This document shows, piece by piece, positions 59,201 to 63,150 of a stretch of DNA of 64,000 nucleotides. Under the pieces are notes generated by a model that had not been told where the DNA came from, made no database searches, and saw only the letters and a program-made list of their open reading frames with translations. How positions within the stretch are numbered: position 1 is the first letter of the stretch; each line of letters begins with the position of its first letter. Source of the DNA: Liolophura sinensis (Eukaryota > Mollusca > Polyplacophora > Chitonida > Chitonidae); assembly GCF_032854445.1 (NCBI RefSeq), contig NC_088304.1:19231704-19295703 (forward strand). The letters are read 5' to 3'. Made by a program: the position numbers and the translations under genes.

Positions 59201-59811
59201 TTAGCAGAGAGGACAAACTTGTTAGACTGAATCCAGTCTATCATGGCTTGAGTTTCTGGCTGGATTGGAAGGTTATAACTCGGCACTTGAAACTGATCTG
59301 GAAAATTGCGATTCAGATCAACCTGTTTGCTGTTGCCTCGTCCGACCGACCCGAAACAACTGTGTTCCTTAGCAGTTTCGAATCCATCTGGGTTCATAGA
59401 GGGCATAATAAATATGTTCGTGGTATCCACAATATGGGTAACTCTTTCGTCCTTTCCGTAATTTGACAACAAGTACTGCGCCAAATAAACCAGCATTTGT
59501 CTGCCCACAGCTTCATTTCCATGCATATTCCCGACATATTTAAACATCGGTTCACCAGGTTCCACGGAATCAACCCGGTCTGATATTTGTAAAGCCCAAA
59601 GTTCTCGGTCATATAAACTCTTCCCTACCGAATGGAGACGTGCTAACTCCGGGTAGCGAACTGTCAAACCTTGGAAAAGCGCCGTTAAATTACCATGATG
59701 CGTGTATTTCGAGAAGTCTATACCTTCATCGCCCTCTTGTATCACAGTTGAAGTCGAAGGACAACACAGGAGAAAAGTAATGGCTAAAAGTATGTGTAGT
59801 TTCTCGGCCAT
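19986..59811 (-). CDS. CPD: Carboxypeptidase D, four-domain type, complete, 26 exons
   Basis: Twenty-six exons join in frame on the minus strand into 1695 codons plus TGA; each boundary is GT-AG and every phase matches. Layout: signal peptide about 1-22; CP unit 1 (35-324) with transthyretin-like fold (325-405); CP2 (466-766) with TTL (767-845); CP3 (848-1147) with TTL (1148-1215); CP4 (1220-1516) with TTL (1517-1599); membrane span about 1604-1632; cytosolic tail 1633-1695. Units 1 and 2 have [16 protein letters not shown] and the catalytic Glu in EITLEL/EITIEL. In unit 3 all are replaced. Unit 4 keeps only HGNE. Known CPD is a trans-Golgi metallocarboxypeptidase that removes C-terminal Lys/Arg after furin-type cleavage. 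Vertebrate and fly CPD have three units; from memory a four-unit form is known in Aplysia. Start choice: ATG at 59811 has A at -3 and G at +4 and leads into a clear signal peptide. Confidence 0.95.
20307..20327. repeat. Poly(C) tract
   Basis: CCCCCCCC-rich run in the last CPD intron. Confidence 0.85.
20480..20582 (-). CDS. CPD: CPD exon 25: TTL 4 end and start of membrane span
   Basis: It is 103 bp, phase 0 to 1. [10 protein letters not shown] ends the lumenal part; [10 protein letters not shown] opens the membrane segment. Confidence 0.93.
21033..21221 (-). CDS. CPD: CPD exon 24: transthyretin-like domain 4
   Basis: It is 189 bp, phase 0 to 0. [19 protein letters not shown] and [19 protein letters not shown] are a TTL domain. 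Confidence 0.94.
21720..21992 (-). mobile_element. tRNA-headed SINE, full length
   Basis: 10-bp duplication ACTATGGATT at 21710-21719 and 21993-22002. In CPD intron 23, 37 bp from exon 23. Confidence 0.92.
22039..22170 (-). CDS. CPD: CPD exon 23: end of CP unit 4
   Basis: It is 132 bp, phase 0 to 0. [18 protein letters not shown] aligns with [13 protein letters not shown]; the catalytic Glu is Tyr. Confidence 0.94.
22194..22443 (-). mobile_element. tRNA-headed SINE, full length
   Basis: 8-bp duplication GGGTTATT at 22186-22193 and 22444-22451. In CPD intron 22, just upstream of exon 23; it lies within 25 bp of the acceptor. Confidence 0.9.
22563..22650 (-). mobile_element. Palindromic element, family C, copy 2 (degenerate)
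   Basis: Contains GCCGCTTGCACAAAG and TGTAACTACCATGGTGACA, both shared with family C. Confidence 0.45.
22860..22945 (-). mobile_element. SINE tail fragment, degenerate
   Basis: TTTATTTCTATTGGTGTTTT and a following ATTTTTTCATTTATAACATGGCG resemble the family 3' end. Confidence 0.5.
23104..23772 (-). repeat. 22-bp G-rich minisatellite, about 30 copies
   Basis: Unit CCATGGTGCCAGGGGGCCTTAG with variants GGGAGCATCAG and GGAGGCAG. In CPD intron 22. Many GGGGG runs on the plus strand. Confidence 0.93.
24142..24206 (-). CDS. CPD: CPD exon 22: CP unit 4 short exon
   Basis: It is 65 bp, phase 1 to 0. [19 protein letters not shown] corresponds to [16 protein letters not shown] of unit 1. Confidence 0.9.
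24207..25120 (-). other. CPD intron 21, nothing seen
   Basis: No repeat or exon recognised. Confidence 0.5.
25121..25225 (-). CDS. CPD: CPD exon 21: CP unit 4 helix
   Basis: It is 105 bp, phase 1 to 1. [19 protein letters not shown] matches the PDDxxFxxLAxxYA helix of other units. Confidence 0.92.
25386..25532 (-). CDS. CPD: CPD exon 20: CP unit 4, third zinc ligand lost
   Basis: It is 147 bp, phase 1 to 1. [17 protein letters not shown] and [16 protein letters not shown] align with [15 protein letters not shown]; the His is Arg. Confidence 0.94.
26069..26204 (-). CDS. CPD: CPD exon 19: CP unit 4, altered substrate site
   Basis: It is 136 bp, phase 0 to 1. [12 protein letters not shown] is normal, but VDLDTNFES stands for VDLNRNFPD, so the Asn/Arg pair is Asp/Thr. 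Confidence 0.94.
26268..26371 (-). mobile_element. SINE 3' fragment with target duplication
   Basis: 12-bp duplication with one mismatch (CAATCCTTGTAA / CAATCCTTATAA) at 26256-26267 and 26372-26383. In CPD intron 18. Confidence 0.8.
26437..26605 (-). repeat. 24-bp minisatellite, 7 copies
   Basis: Unit GTTGCTGGCTTGCACAGCAC plus TTTG. Keeps frames open on both strands. Confidence 0.92.
26960..27968 (-). repeat. 84-bp minisatellite, 12 copies, containing a SINE-tail sequence
   Basis: Units begin at about 26977 and every 84 bp to 27901. Each includes TTATTTATCTGATTGGTGTT, the 3' end of the main SINE read in reverse, then CTTGTCATACTGAAATC. The 353-codon plus-strand frame is a repeat read-through: 84 is a multiple of three and the translation repeats every 28 residues. 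Confidence 0.95.
27970..28190 (-). mobile_element. Second SINE family, copy 1
   Basis: Read on the minus strand it carries CTGGTGTCTTTGGCATGAT, GCAGCACTTT and GGACTCACCCTGCCACA, all shared with 61960-62325. It abuts the 84-bp array. Confidence 0.75.
28319..28514 (-). CDS. CPD: CPD exon 18: CP unit 4 with HGNE
   Basis: It is 196 bp, phase 2 to 0. [17 protein letters not shown] and [16 protein letters not shown] follow the family; the HxxE zinc pair is intact here. Confidence 0.95.
28627..28660. repeat. (GAAT)n microsatellite
   Basis: Tetranucleotide run in CPD intron 17. Confidence 0.9.
28967..29135 (-). CDS. CPD: CPD exon 17: end of TTL 3 and start of CP unit 4
   Basis: It is 169 bp, phase 1 to 2. 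[15 protein letters not shown] ends TTL 3; [19 protein letters not shown] begins the CP fold. Confidence 0.94.
29136..29729 (-). other. CPD intron 16, left part, nothing seen
   Basis: No exon or repeat recognised. Confidence 0.45.
29730..29937 (-). mobile_element. tRNA-like SINE head, third type
   Basis: On the minus strand GGATGTAGCTCAATGAGTA (box A-like) is followed by GGGTTCAGTCCCAGC (box B). It lacks a convincing full cloverleaf, so a SINE head rather than a tRNA gene. Confidence 0.5.
30004..30159 (-). CDS. CPD: CPD exon 16: transthyretin-like domain 3
   Basis: It is 156 bp, phase 1 to 1. [18 protein letters not shown] and [19 protein letters not shown] are a TTL sandwich. Confidence 0.94.
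30715..30823 (-). CDS. CPD: CPD exon 15: end of CP unit 3
   Basis: It is 109 bp, phase 0 to 1. [11 protein letters not shown] stands where active units have [12 protein letters not shown], so the catalytic Glu is His. Confidence 0.93.
30824..31748 (-). other. CPD intron 14, nothing seen
   Basis: AT-rich intron without recognised elements. Confidence 0.45.
31749..31983 (-). CDS. CPD: CPD exon 14: CP unit 3 variable region
   Basis: It is 235 bp, phase 2 to 0. It encodes an acidic segment ([12 protein letters not shown]), then [18 protein letters not shown], which resembles the [17 protein letters not shown] block of unit 1 at [14 protein letters not shown]. Confidence 0.92.
32195..34268 (-). 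repeat. 130-bp satellite-like array, 16 copies
   Basis: Units start TGTGAGTTCAATAATCAG near 32195, 32324, 32451 and then about every 130 bp to 34139. Divergence between copies is low. It fills most of CPD intron 13 and ends about 230 bp from exon 13. Each unit has AGGTAGGACGTGACCTCTAA. Confidence 0.96.
34501..34589 (-). CDS. CPD: CPD exon 13: CP unit 3, lost third zinc ligand
   Basis: It is 89 bp, phase 0 to 2. [15 protein letters not shown] aligns with [14 protein letters not shown], with Glu in place of the zinc-binding His. Confidence 0.9.
34874..35094 (+). mobile_element. MITE-like element, family A, copy 2
   Basis: 21-bp inverted ends with 2 mismatches: AATTCCTCAACCTTTTCGCA at 34881 and the matching arm at 35069-35089. 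Interior shared with 14266-14486. About 220 bp, no coding capacity. In CPD intron 12. Confidence 0.8.
35257..35432 (+). repeat. 20-bp minisatellite, about 9 copies
   Basis: Unit CTTACRCYGATACCATACTC; alternating variants of the CACCAAT and CGCTGAT type. Confidence 0.88.
35466..35720 (-). mobile_element. tRNA-headed SINE, head truncated
   Basis: 9-bp duplication AGAAATGTA at 35457-35465 and 35721-35729. It ends 75 bp from exon 12. Confidence 0.82.
35795..35958 (-). CDS. CPD: CPD exon 12: CP unit 3, degenerate
   Basis: It is 164 bp, phase 1 to 0. [17 protein letters not shown] replaces the usual [11 protein letters not shown] block, and no NRNF motif follows. Confidence 0.92.
36010..36850 (-). 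repeat. 52-bp minisatellite, about 16 copies
   Basis: Unit CAGACATGCATCCTACAGC, then TTGGAGCTAAGTATAGAGGC and ACTCTCTCAATTT. It begins about 50 bp upstream of the exon 12 acceptor, in CPD intron 11. Confidence 0.95.
36940..37082 (-). mobile_element. SINE, 5'-truncated
   Basis: Tail and body to CCTTCCCACATACGGC; no clear duplication. Confidence 0.85.
37597..37973 (-). CDS. CPD: CPD exon 11: end of TTL 2 and start of CP unit 3
   Basis: It is 377 bp, phase 2 to 1. [15 protein letters not shown] aligns with the active MHGNEAVG block but has Tyr for His and Gln for Glu. The chosen donor GTGTGC keeps frame with exon 12 (RHLVRGYKSD); a nearby GTAAGA would not. Confidence 0.9.
38043..38059. repeat. 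Poly(G) tract
   Basis: A run of about 15 G in CPD intron 10. Confidence 0.85.
38148..38192 (+). mobile_element. Family C core fragment, copy 3
   Basis: TGATCGTAACTACCATGGTG is close to the reverse complement of the interior of 8908-9005. Confidence 0.4.
38210..38456 (+). mobile_element. tRNA-headed SINE, full length, sense orientation
   Basis: GGGGCCTCCGTGGCTCAG head with a small deletion, body and tail. Imperfect duplication ATTGTTAATGGG / ATTGTTATGGGG. Confidence 0.88.
38584..38753 (-). CDS. CPD: CPD exon 10: transthyretin-like domain 2
   Basis: It is 170 bp, phase 0 to 2. [17 protein letters not shown] and [19 protein letters not shown] are closely similar to exon 3. Confidence 0.96.
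38935..39522 (-). repeat. 28-bp minisatellite, about 21 copies
   Basis: Unit CTTGTGTGGCTTCCCTCAGC plus TATCTGTG. In CPD intron 9. Long plus-strand frames here are read-throughs. Confidence 0.95.
39530..40258 (-). other. Rest of CPD intron 9, nothing seen
   Basis: No exon or repeat recognised. Confidence 0.45.
40259..40401 (-). CDS. CPD: CPD exon 9: end of CP unit 2
   Basis: It is 143 bp, phase 1 to 0. [19 protein letters not shown] carries catalytic Glu737. It is the paralogue of exon 2. Confidence 0.96.
40565..40703 (+). mobile_element. SINE, 5'-truncated, with target duplication
   Basis: 12-bp duplication TATAGTAACCAT at 40553-40564 and 40704-40715; the head is absent. Confidence 0.93.
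41145..41247 (-). CDS. CPD: CPD exon 8: CP unit 2 lid region
   Basis: It is 103 bp, phase 0 to 1. [12 protein letters not shown] and [16 protein letters not shown] match the segment before the catalytic Glu. Confidence 0.95.
41390..41662 (-). mobile_element. tRNA-headed SINE, diverged
   Basis: Near full length with many substitutions; flanks AAAGCAATAATTT / AAAGCAAATTAAT are a likely decayed duplication. In CPD intron 7. Confidence 0.82.
42081..42364 (-). CDS. CPD: CPD exon 7: CP unit 2 core
   Basis: It is 284 bp, phase 1 to 0. It contains [13 protein letters not shown] (Asn607, Arg608) and [18 protein letters not shown] (zinc ligand His646). Confidence 0.96.
42595..42800 (-). mobile_element. 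SINE, strongly diverged
   Basis: ATTATTTCACTCATACGATAG, CCAGCATTACGGTGGGAGG and AAGCCAGTATGAGCTC mark an old copy. Confidence 0.75.
42836..42873 (+). repeat. G-rich tract, possible quadruplex
   Basis: Runs of 5-12 G separated by single T (GGGGGTGGGGG pattern) in CPD intron 6. Confidence 0.85.
43075..43172 (-). mobile_element. tRNA-like SINE head, fourth type
   Basis: On the minus strand GCAGGCTCAGATGGATAAAG (box A-like) and ACGTTCAAATTCTAC (box B-like). Confidence 0.45.
43447..43638 (-). CDS. CPD: CPD exon 6: CP unit 2 zinc motif
   Basis: It is 192 bp, phase 1 to 1. [12 protein letters not shown] gives zinc ligands His537 and Glu540; [13 protein letters not shown] follows. Confidence 0.96.
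43690..43930 (-). mobile_element. tRNA-headed SINE, head truncated
   Basis: Good body; stops in the head at CATCACGCTG. In CPD intron 5. Confidence 0.88.
44284..44362 (-). mobile_element. SINE tail fragment
   Basis: TTTATTTGACTGGTGTTTTA and TCAAGAATATTTCACTTA only; short flanking CATTCTA on both sides. It lies within 40 bp of the exon 5 donor. Confidence 0.75.
44400..44713 (-). CDS. CPD: CPD exon 5: linker and start of CP unit 2
   Basis: It is 314 bp, phase 2 to 1. A Ser/Thr-rich linker is followed by [18 protein letters not shown] and [18 protein letters not shown], the N-terminal CP fold. Confidence 0.95.
44789..44822 (-). repeat. C-rich tract
   Basis: CCCCCTCCCCGTCCCC pattern just upstream of the exon 5 acceptor. 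Confidence 0.85.
45259..45378 (-). CDS. CPD: CPD exon 4: end of TTL 1 and linker
   Basis: It is 120 bp, phase 2 to 2. It encodes [15 protein letters not shown] and [12 protein letters not shown], the last TTL strands, then a polar linker. Confidence 0.94.
45612..46255 (-). repeat. 27-bp minisatellite, about 23 copies
   Basis: Unit CCACTCACATTACTGTCAAC plus TCCTCAT, broken once at 45850-45895. Fills most of CPD intron 3. The 250-codon plus-strand frame is a read-through. Confidence 0.95.
46365..46534 (-). CDS. CPD: CPD exon 3: transthyretin-like domain 1
   Basis: It is 170 bp, phase 0 to 2. [17 protein letters not shown] through [19 protein letters not shown] is the typical TTL beta-sandwich of M14B carboxypeptidases. 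Same length and phase as exon 10. Confidence 0.96.
46615..46830 (-). mobile_element. SINE, diverged
   Basis: TTTATTTGATTG, TACTCAAAAATATTTTTACT and AAACTCACAGCAACCGCATT survive. In CPD intron 2, ending about 15 bp from exon 2. Confidence 0.75.
46845..46987 (-). CDS. CPD: CPD exon 2: end of CP unit 1
   Basis: It is 143 bp, phase 1 to 0, residues 278-324. [19 protein letters not shown] carries the catalytic Glu295. It lies 12 kb from exon 1 and is the same length and phase as exon 9. Confidence 0.96.
48222..48640 (-). repeat. 72-bp minisatellite, 6 copies
   Basis: Unit starts GATGGTACAGTTATGGTCCT at 48226 and every 72 bp. Open frames on both strands are read-throughs. Confidence 0.94.
49882..50150 (-). 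mobile_element. tRNA-headed SINE, full length
   Basis: 12-bp duplication CACGTCTTGGAT at 49870-49881 and 50151-50162. Confidence 0.93.
50444..50595 (+). mobile_element. MITE-like element, family B, copy 3
   Basis: The clearest copy: AGGGCCACTTTCACAAAACT at the left and AGCTTTGTGAAAGCGGCCCT at the right, inverted with few mismatches; 152 bp, no coding capacity. Confidence 0.8.
50596..56367 (-). other. CPD intron 1 interior, no element recognised
   Basis: AT-rich single-copy-looking sequence. A 157-codon frame at 50582-51055 starts within the MITE and has no recognisable domain. Confidence 0.45.
56368..56563 (-). mobile_element. tRNA-headed SINE, 3' part lost
   Basis: Complete head and front of the body; the tail side is missing, which is unusual in this window, where most copies lose the head. 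Confidence 0.85.
57950..58075 (-). mobile_element. SINE body fragment
   Basis: CTCAAGAATATTCCACTC, GCGGCCAGCATTATGGTGG and CAGGTTGCCGCCAGACC; both ends are lost. Confidence 0.82.
58537..58907 (+). repeat. Two copies of a tRNA-like repeat, offset 247 bp
   Basis: Copies at 58537-58660 and 58784-58907. Each has box A (TTTAGCTCAGTTGGC / TTTGGCTGAGTTAGT) and box B (GAGTTCGAATCCTGG), then GTGAAATCCTT. T-stem pairing is imperfect, so these look like SINE heads, not tRNA genes. Confidence 0.65.
58983..59811 (-). CDS. CPD: CPD exon 1: signal peptide and most of CP unit 1
   Basis: It is 829 bp and ends in phase 1 at donor GTAATG. It encodes residues 1-277 in one piece: hydrophobic leader [13 protein letters not shown], zinc ligands His97 and Glu100 (MHGNEAVGR), substrate residues Asn167/Arg168 (DLNRNFPD), and zinc ligand His206 ([11 protein letters not shown]). 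Confidence 0.96.
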
Positions 59812-60464
59812 TCTGACGTTAAATGTCTCTACTCACCGCCATTCCCTTGACACGCTCATGAACAGGAAGCGAATTTCATTGGCCTGTACGTTTCTGGGTT
59901 AAAGGGCAGTGTCTTTTCTAGGTCACAGGTCAGGTTAGGAATCGCGTTCACAACAACAGACACGCGGTTTTGTCTTTCGAGTTGCTCGCATGATGTAAAT
60001 CCGGGTTGACATCTGTCTACACGAGCCTTAAAACCTTATTCCAATCACGACTGTTAGATGAAAAACTAATCTACGTGATAAACGGATGGAATTTGGAAAC
60101 TGTGGGAGCTCTTCACTCTGCAGGTCCACGTACGAGAGGGCGGGTCACCACAAATAGCTGTCAGTTTCACTGAACAAACACCTGTACTGCATGATGTTGC
60201 AAGGAGAAGAATCGATCATCGTTTGACAGTAGATCTTTCTTCATTAGCATGAGCTAATCATCTCAAAAAGCTTACATTTGTTGCAGTCTGCATTTTCCAT
60301 GCATTGACATGGAAATATGAGTTTATATCGAGAATTTGTAGTCTTTAAATGACTAAGCGATTTGAAAGTGGAGATAAGCTGATACAATACACAAACAACG
60401 GATCGAGTGGGCGTATCAATGAAGTGGAGGTTTTGGACAAAACAAGTTGCACATTGCCACAGAG
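59812..60464. promoter_or_regulatory. Shared CPD/CDIPT upstream region (possible bidirectional promoter)
   Basis: 653 bp separate the ATG of CPD (minus) from the ATG of CDIPT (plus). It has a GC box-like GGGCGGG at 60138-60144, more CpG than nearby introns by eye, and no SINE or minisatellite. Both transcript starts must lie here unless there are upstream non-coding exons. Inferred from gene order. Confidence 0.55.
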
Positions 60465-60504
60465 ATGGGGAGGGAGGTGTTATTATATGTTCCTAATATT
60501 ATTG
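60465..60504 (+). CDS. CDIPT: CDIPT exon 1
   Basis: It is 40 bp from ATG to donor GTGAGA and ends in phase 1. It encodes MGREVLLYVPNII plus one base of Gly. Confidence 0.85.
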
Positions 60505-63150
60505 GTGAGATAATAATTTTTATATTTATTATGAGTTTAAATCCAGGTCATGGGTCAGGCAACAACCTGCAGATGGTCATGGGTGTCCCCCAGGCTCTGG
60601 CTGCTTTCCTCCCACCAAAATGCTGGCCTCCGTCATATAAGTGAAATGTTCTTCAGTTCGGCGTAAAACACCAATCAGATAAATAAATAAATTATATACT
60701 TGTGCAAAAAATATATTGTACATATATATAGGCCTCTGTAACTGCATACTTACTGAAATGATTTTATGTGAACTTAGCCCCATAAGGCTGACTTATGTCA
60801 TATACCTCCCTTCACGCTGTACTTTATTCTTAAGTACAGTGTGAAACACCAATCAAATAAATAAATCAAATAAATCGATGTGGTCTGCTTGGCACTGCAT
60901 ATTACTCAAGTAAAGCTATTTTCAGAGGTGACAGAACTACACATCAGCCATTTTTCAGAAGCCTCTAAGCCTTTGCTTAACTTAATTCCTAAAGAATACA
61001 TGAAACGCTTTGGTTTTATTCCTTTATGTGCAGATTATGATGTGTAATAACATATAACAGTACAAACAAATCAAGTTTTCACTTGAAAGAGGGGGGAGGG
61101 GGGAATTGCTTCCAAGTACAGTTTTCTTAAGGCCCCAGAGGTCAGTCCGGAAAGTAACTAGCTTGTAGTGGTGACGTCAACGATGATCCCTGTTTAAAAA
61201 GAACTCTGTGCGGGACAGACCAAACAGGTCTGGCTGAATGGGGGCTGGGATGTGGGAACAGACCAAAAACAAACAAAGGGCGAGGAAGGGGCACCAATCT
61301 GGCCTGAAGAAGCCGTGCAATATCTGTGTACATGTCACAGTATCTGTGGACAGGTCACCTTGCCCACACTCTAGTGACACGGTTCATCGGGCTCGGGGCA
61401 CTTCATGGGTGTTCCCCAAGTTCTAAGTAAGATCAGCGATGACGTAATTTCTGGAAAAAATCTGATCTTTGGAAAATATGCATAATATAGAGGGGTAATT
61501 AACAGTAATTAAAAATACCCCCAAAATGAAAATTATTTTTTGCAATAATTTCTTAAAATAAGAAATAATTTTCTTCATTTGGCATAGAAGCATAATCTTT
61601 GCTCATAGTTCCTTTTCATATATCCTTTTACATTTTTATTTAAGTATGCTTAACAGTAATATAGATTGCATAATTAAGAGTAATTGTTGAGTAGAGGTTT
61701 TAATAATGTTCCTATTTTATGTTTGTATTCAAAAATTGAATTTGATATTCTTATTGTTTCAGGCTACATCAGACTTGCTTTGGTGCTCACATCATCGTTT
61801 TTGACCTCACAGCCATTATATTTCATCTCTGTCTACAGCCTAGCAGCACTTCTTGATGGTGGGTGCACTTAATGTCTTTTCAATCGAAGTGTACTTTGCA
61901 TGTTACTTTGAGTTTTTTCTGGTTACGGCATGTGCCTCCTTAGCAATGATCTTAATTACTGCTACAGTGAGGTCCCTCGAAGTCAAGAGACCTCAGGATC
62001 AAACCTGGGTTGAGTCAGTCCAAAGACTTTCAAAATGGTACTTTCTGCTGCCTCGCTTGGTGCTCAGCACTAAGAGGTTAGAGTAAGGAAACATGACTGG
62101 TTGACCCGGTGTTGGTATAATGAGACTGGGTGGGGTGTCATGCCTGGTGTCTTCAGCATGATACTTCAGTGGCGGCAGCACTTTGGCAGTATGGACTCAC
62201 CCTGCCACACAAAGACACTATATATGTACACATATCTAATGGCTCATTGTCATCATATGACTGAAAAATTGTTAAGTAAGATGTTAAACCCCAAACATAC
62301 ATACATATATACATACTACTAGATCAGCAAACAGTAAACTACAAGCGGTAAACAGTAATCTGGCACTCTGACGAATTCAGTTTTGGAGAGATTGCCAGGG
62401 GCAGTAGGAGCAAGTCTGTCATAACCAAGAATTACCTTAAATACAATGTTATCCAGACAAGACCCATATCTCGCCATAGACAACCCTAGTACTGGCTCGC
62501 TGTGTTAACTTGTCACTTACTAGAGTAGGCTTGCACCTTTAACCAAAACATCCAAGGGCCAATCTTAATTCGGTGGTTAGGTCAAATTAGGCAGTCTGAC
62601 CTCTTGACCTCTTGACTTTCACCACTGTGGTGTGTGTGTATGTGTTTTCACATGTGGGAGAGTTTGTCAGTAATTTGCCCAAGGCTGGTGGTTTTCTAGT
62701 CACTCCGGTTTTCTTCACCCAAACATAAACCGTAATCAAAAATTTCTGAGTATGGCACTAAGCAACGATGGCATAAAACTGGCAGATCAAACTTAAGTAC
62801 CAGTGTGAGAGGCTACATTAAGGAATAATAGAGCAGCTAGGCTTTAACACCCAAAATAAGGAAGCAAGAATTCAGGATATGTGAAAATTTCGAACAGCTT
62901 CATATACCGACCAGAATAAAATGAGAATGGACAAGACGCATATGCCTGATGATAAGAATGCTGAACAATACTTCAATCTTAAGTTTAACCCCTTTCAGTG
63001 ATTAAATGTTTGCTGACTGTATTATGCTTTTGAGGTTTGCTGAAGAAAGATGTTGTGTAGAATAAAATTTTTTGCTTGCCATGTTTATTTGTAGGTGTTG
63101 ATGGATTAGCTGCCAGAAAACTGAACCAGATCTCCGTTTTTGGGGCATGG
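60465..63150 (+). CDS. CDIPT: Phosphatidylinositol synthase (CDP-diacylglycerol-inositol 3-phosphatidyltransferase), 3' partial
   Basis: Three exons (60465-60504, 61763-61858, 63095-63150) join in frame, phases 1, 1, 0, giving 64 N-terminal residues. The start MGREVLLYVPNIIGYIRLAL matches the CDIPT N terminus (VPN-IGY-R). Exons 2-3 encode LLDGVDGLAARKLNQ, the first half of the CDP-alcohol phosphotransferase signature DG-x2-AR-x8-G-x3-D-x3-D; the last two Asp lie on the next exon, outside the window. The enzyme makes phosphatidylinositol from CDP-diacylglycerol and myo-inositol in the ER membrane. The family is about 210 residues, so roughly 70% is missing here. An in-frame TTG at 60447 is not the start; the ATG at 60465 has G at -3 and +4. 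Confidence 0.88.
60556..60691 (+). mobile_element. SINE, 5'-truncated
   Basis: CAACAACCTGCAGATGGTC to CACCAATCAGATAAATAAAT in sense orientation, about 50 bp past the exon 1 donor. Confidence 0.85.
60810..60875 (+). mobile_element. SINE tail fragment
   Basis: TTCTTAAGTACAGTGTGAAAC and CACCAATCAAATAAATAAAT. Confidence 0.75.
61763..61858 (+). CDS. CDIPT: CDIPT exon 2
   Basis: It is 96 bp, acceptor TTTCAG, donor GTGGGT, phase 1 to 1. It encodes the first membrane helix region and ends at LLDG. Confidence 0.88.
61960..62325 (+). mobile_element. Second SINE family, copy 2, near full length
   Basis: Box B-like GGATCAAACCTGG near 61997, body CTGGTGTCTTCAGCATGATA and GGACTCACCCTGCCACA, then TTAAACCCCAAACATACATA and a CATA-type tail. 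Confidence 0.75.
62660..62795 (+). mobile_element. Other SINE-like body, diverged
   Basis: TTTGCCCAAGGCTGGTGGTT, ACTCCGGTTTTCTTCACCC and TTTCTGAGTATGGCACTAAG resemble the second half of tRNA-SINEs with a GTATGGC..TAAAAC end. Weak. Confidence 0.4.
63095..63150 (+). CDS. CDIPT: CDIPT exon 3 with catalytic DGxxAR
   Basis: It is 56 bp, acceptor TTTGTAG, donor GTAAGA, phase 1 to 0. It encodes VDGLAARKLNQISVFGAW. The residue after GA is Trp where human CDIPT has Met. Confidence 0.88.

Larger units (their letters stand above)
60505..61762 (+). other. CDIPT intron 1
   Basis: GT-AG intron with two SINE fragments (60556-60691 and 60810-60875); otherwise unremarkable. Confidence 0.75.
61859..63094 (+). 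other. CDIPT intron 2
   Basis: GT-AG intron that contains the second-family SINE and a further SINE-like segment. Confidence 0.75.

Noticed and set aside
60447-60464. TTG-initiated upstream extension of CDIPT
   Set aside because: An ATG in good context follows at 60465, and the family N terminus begins there.
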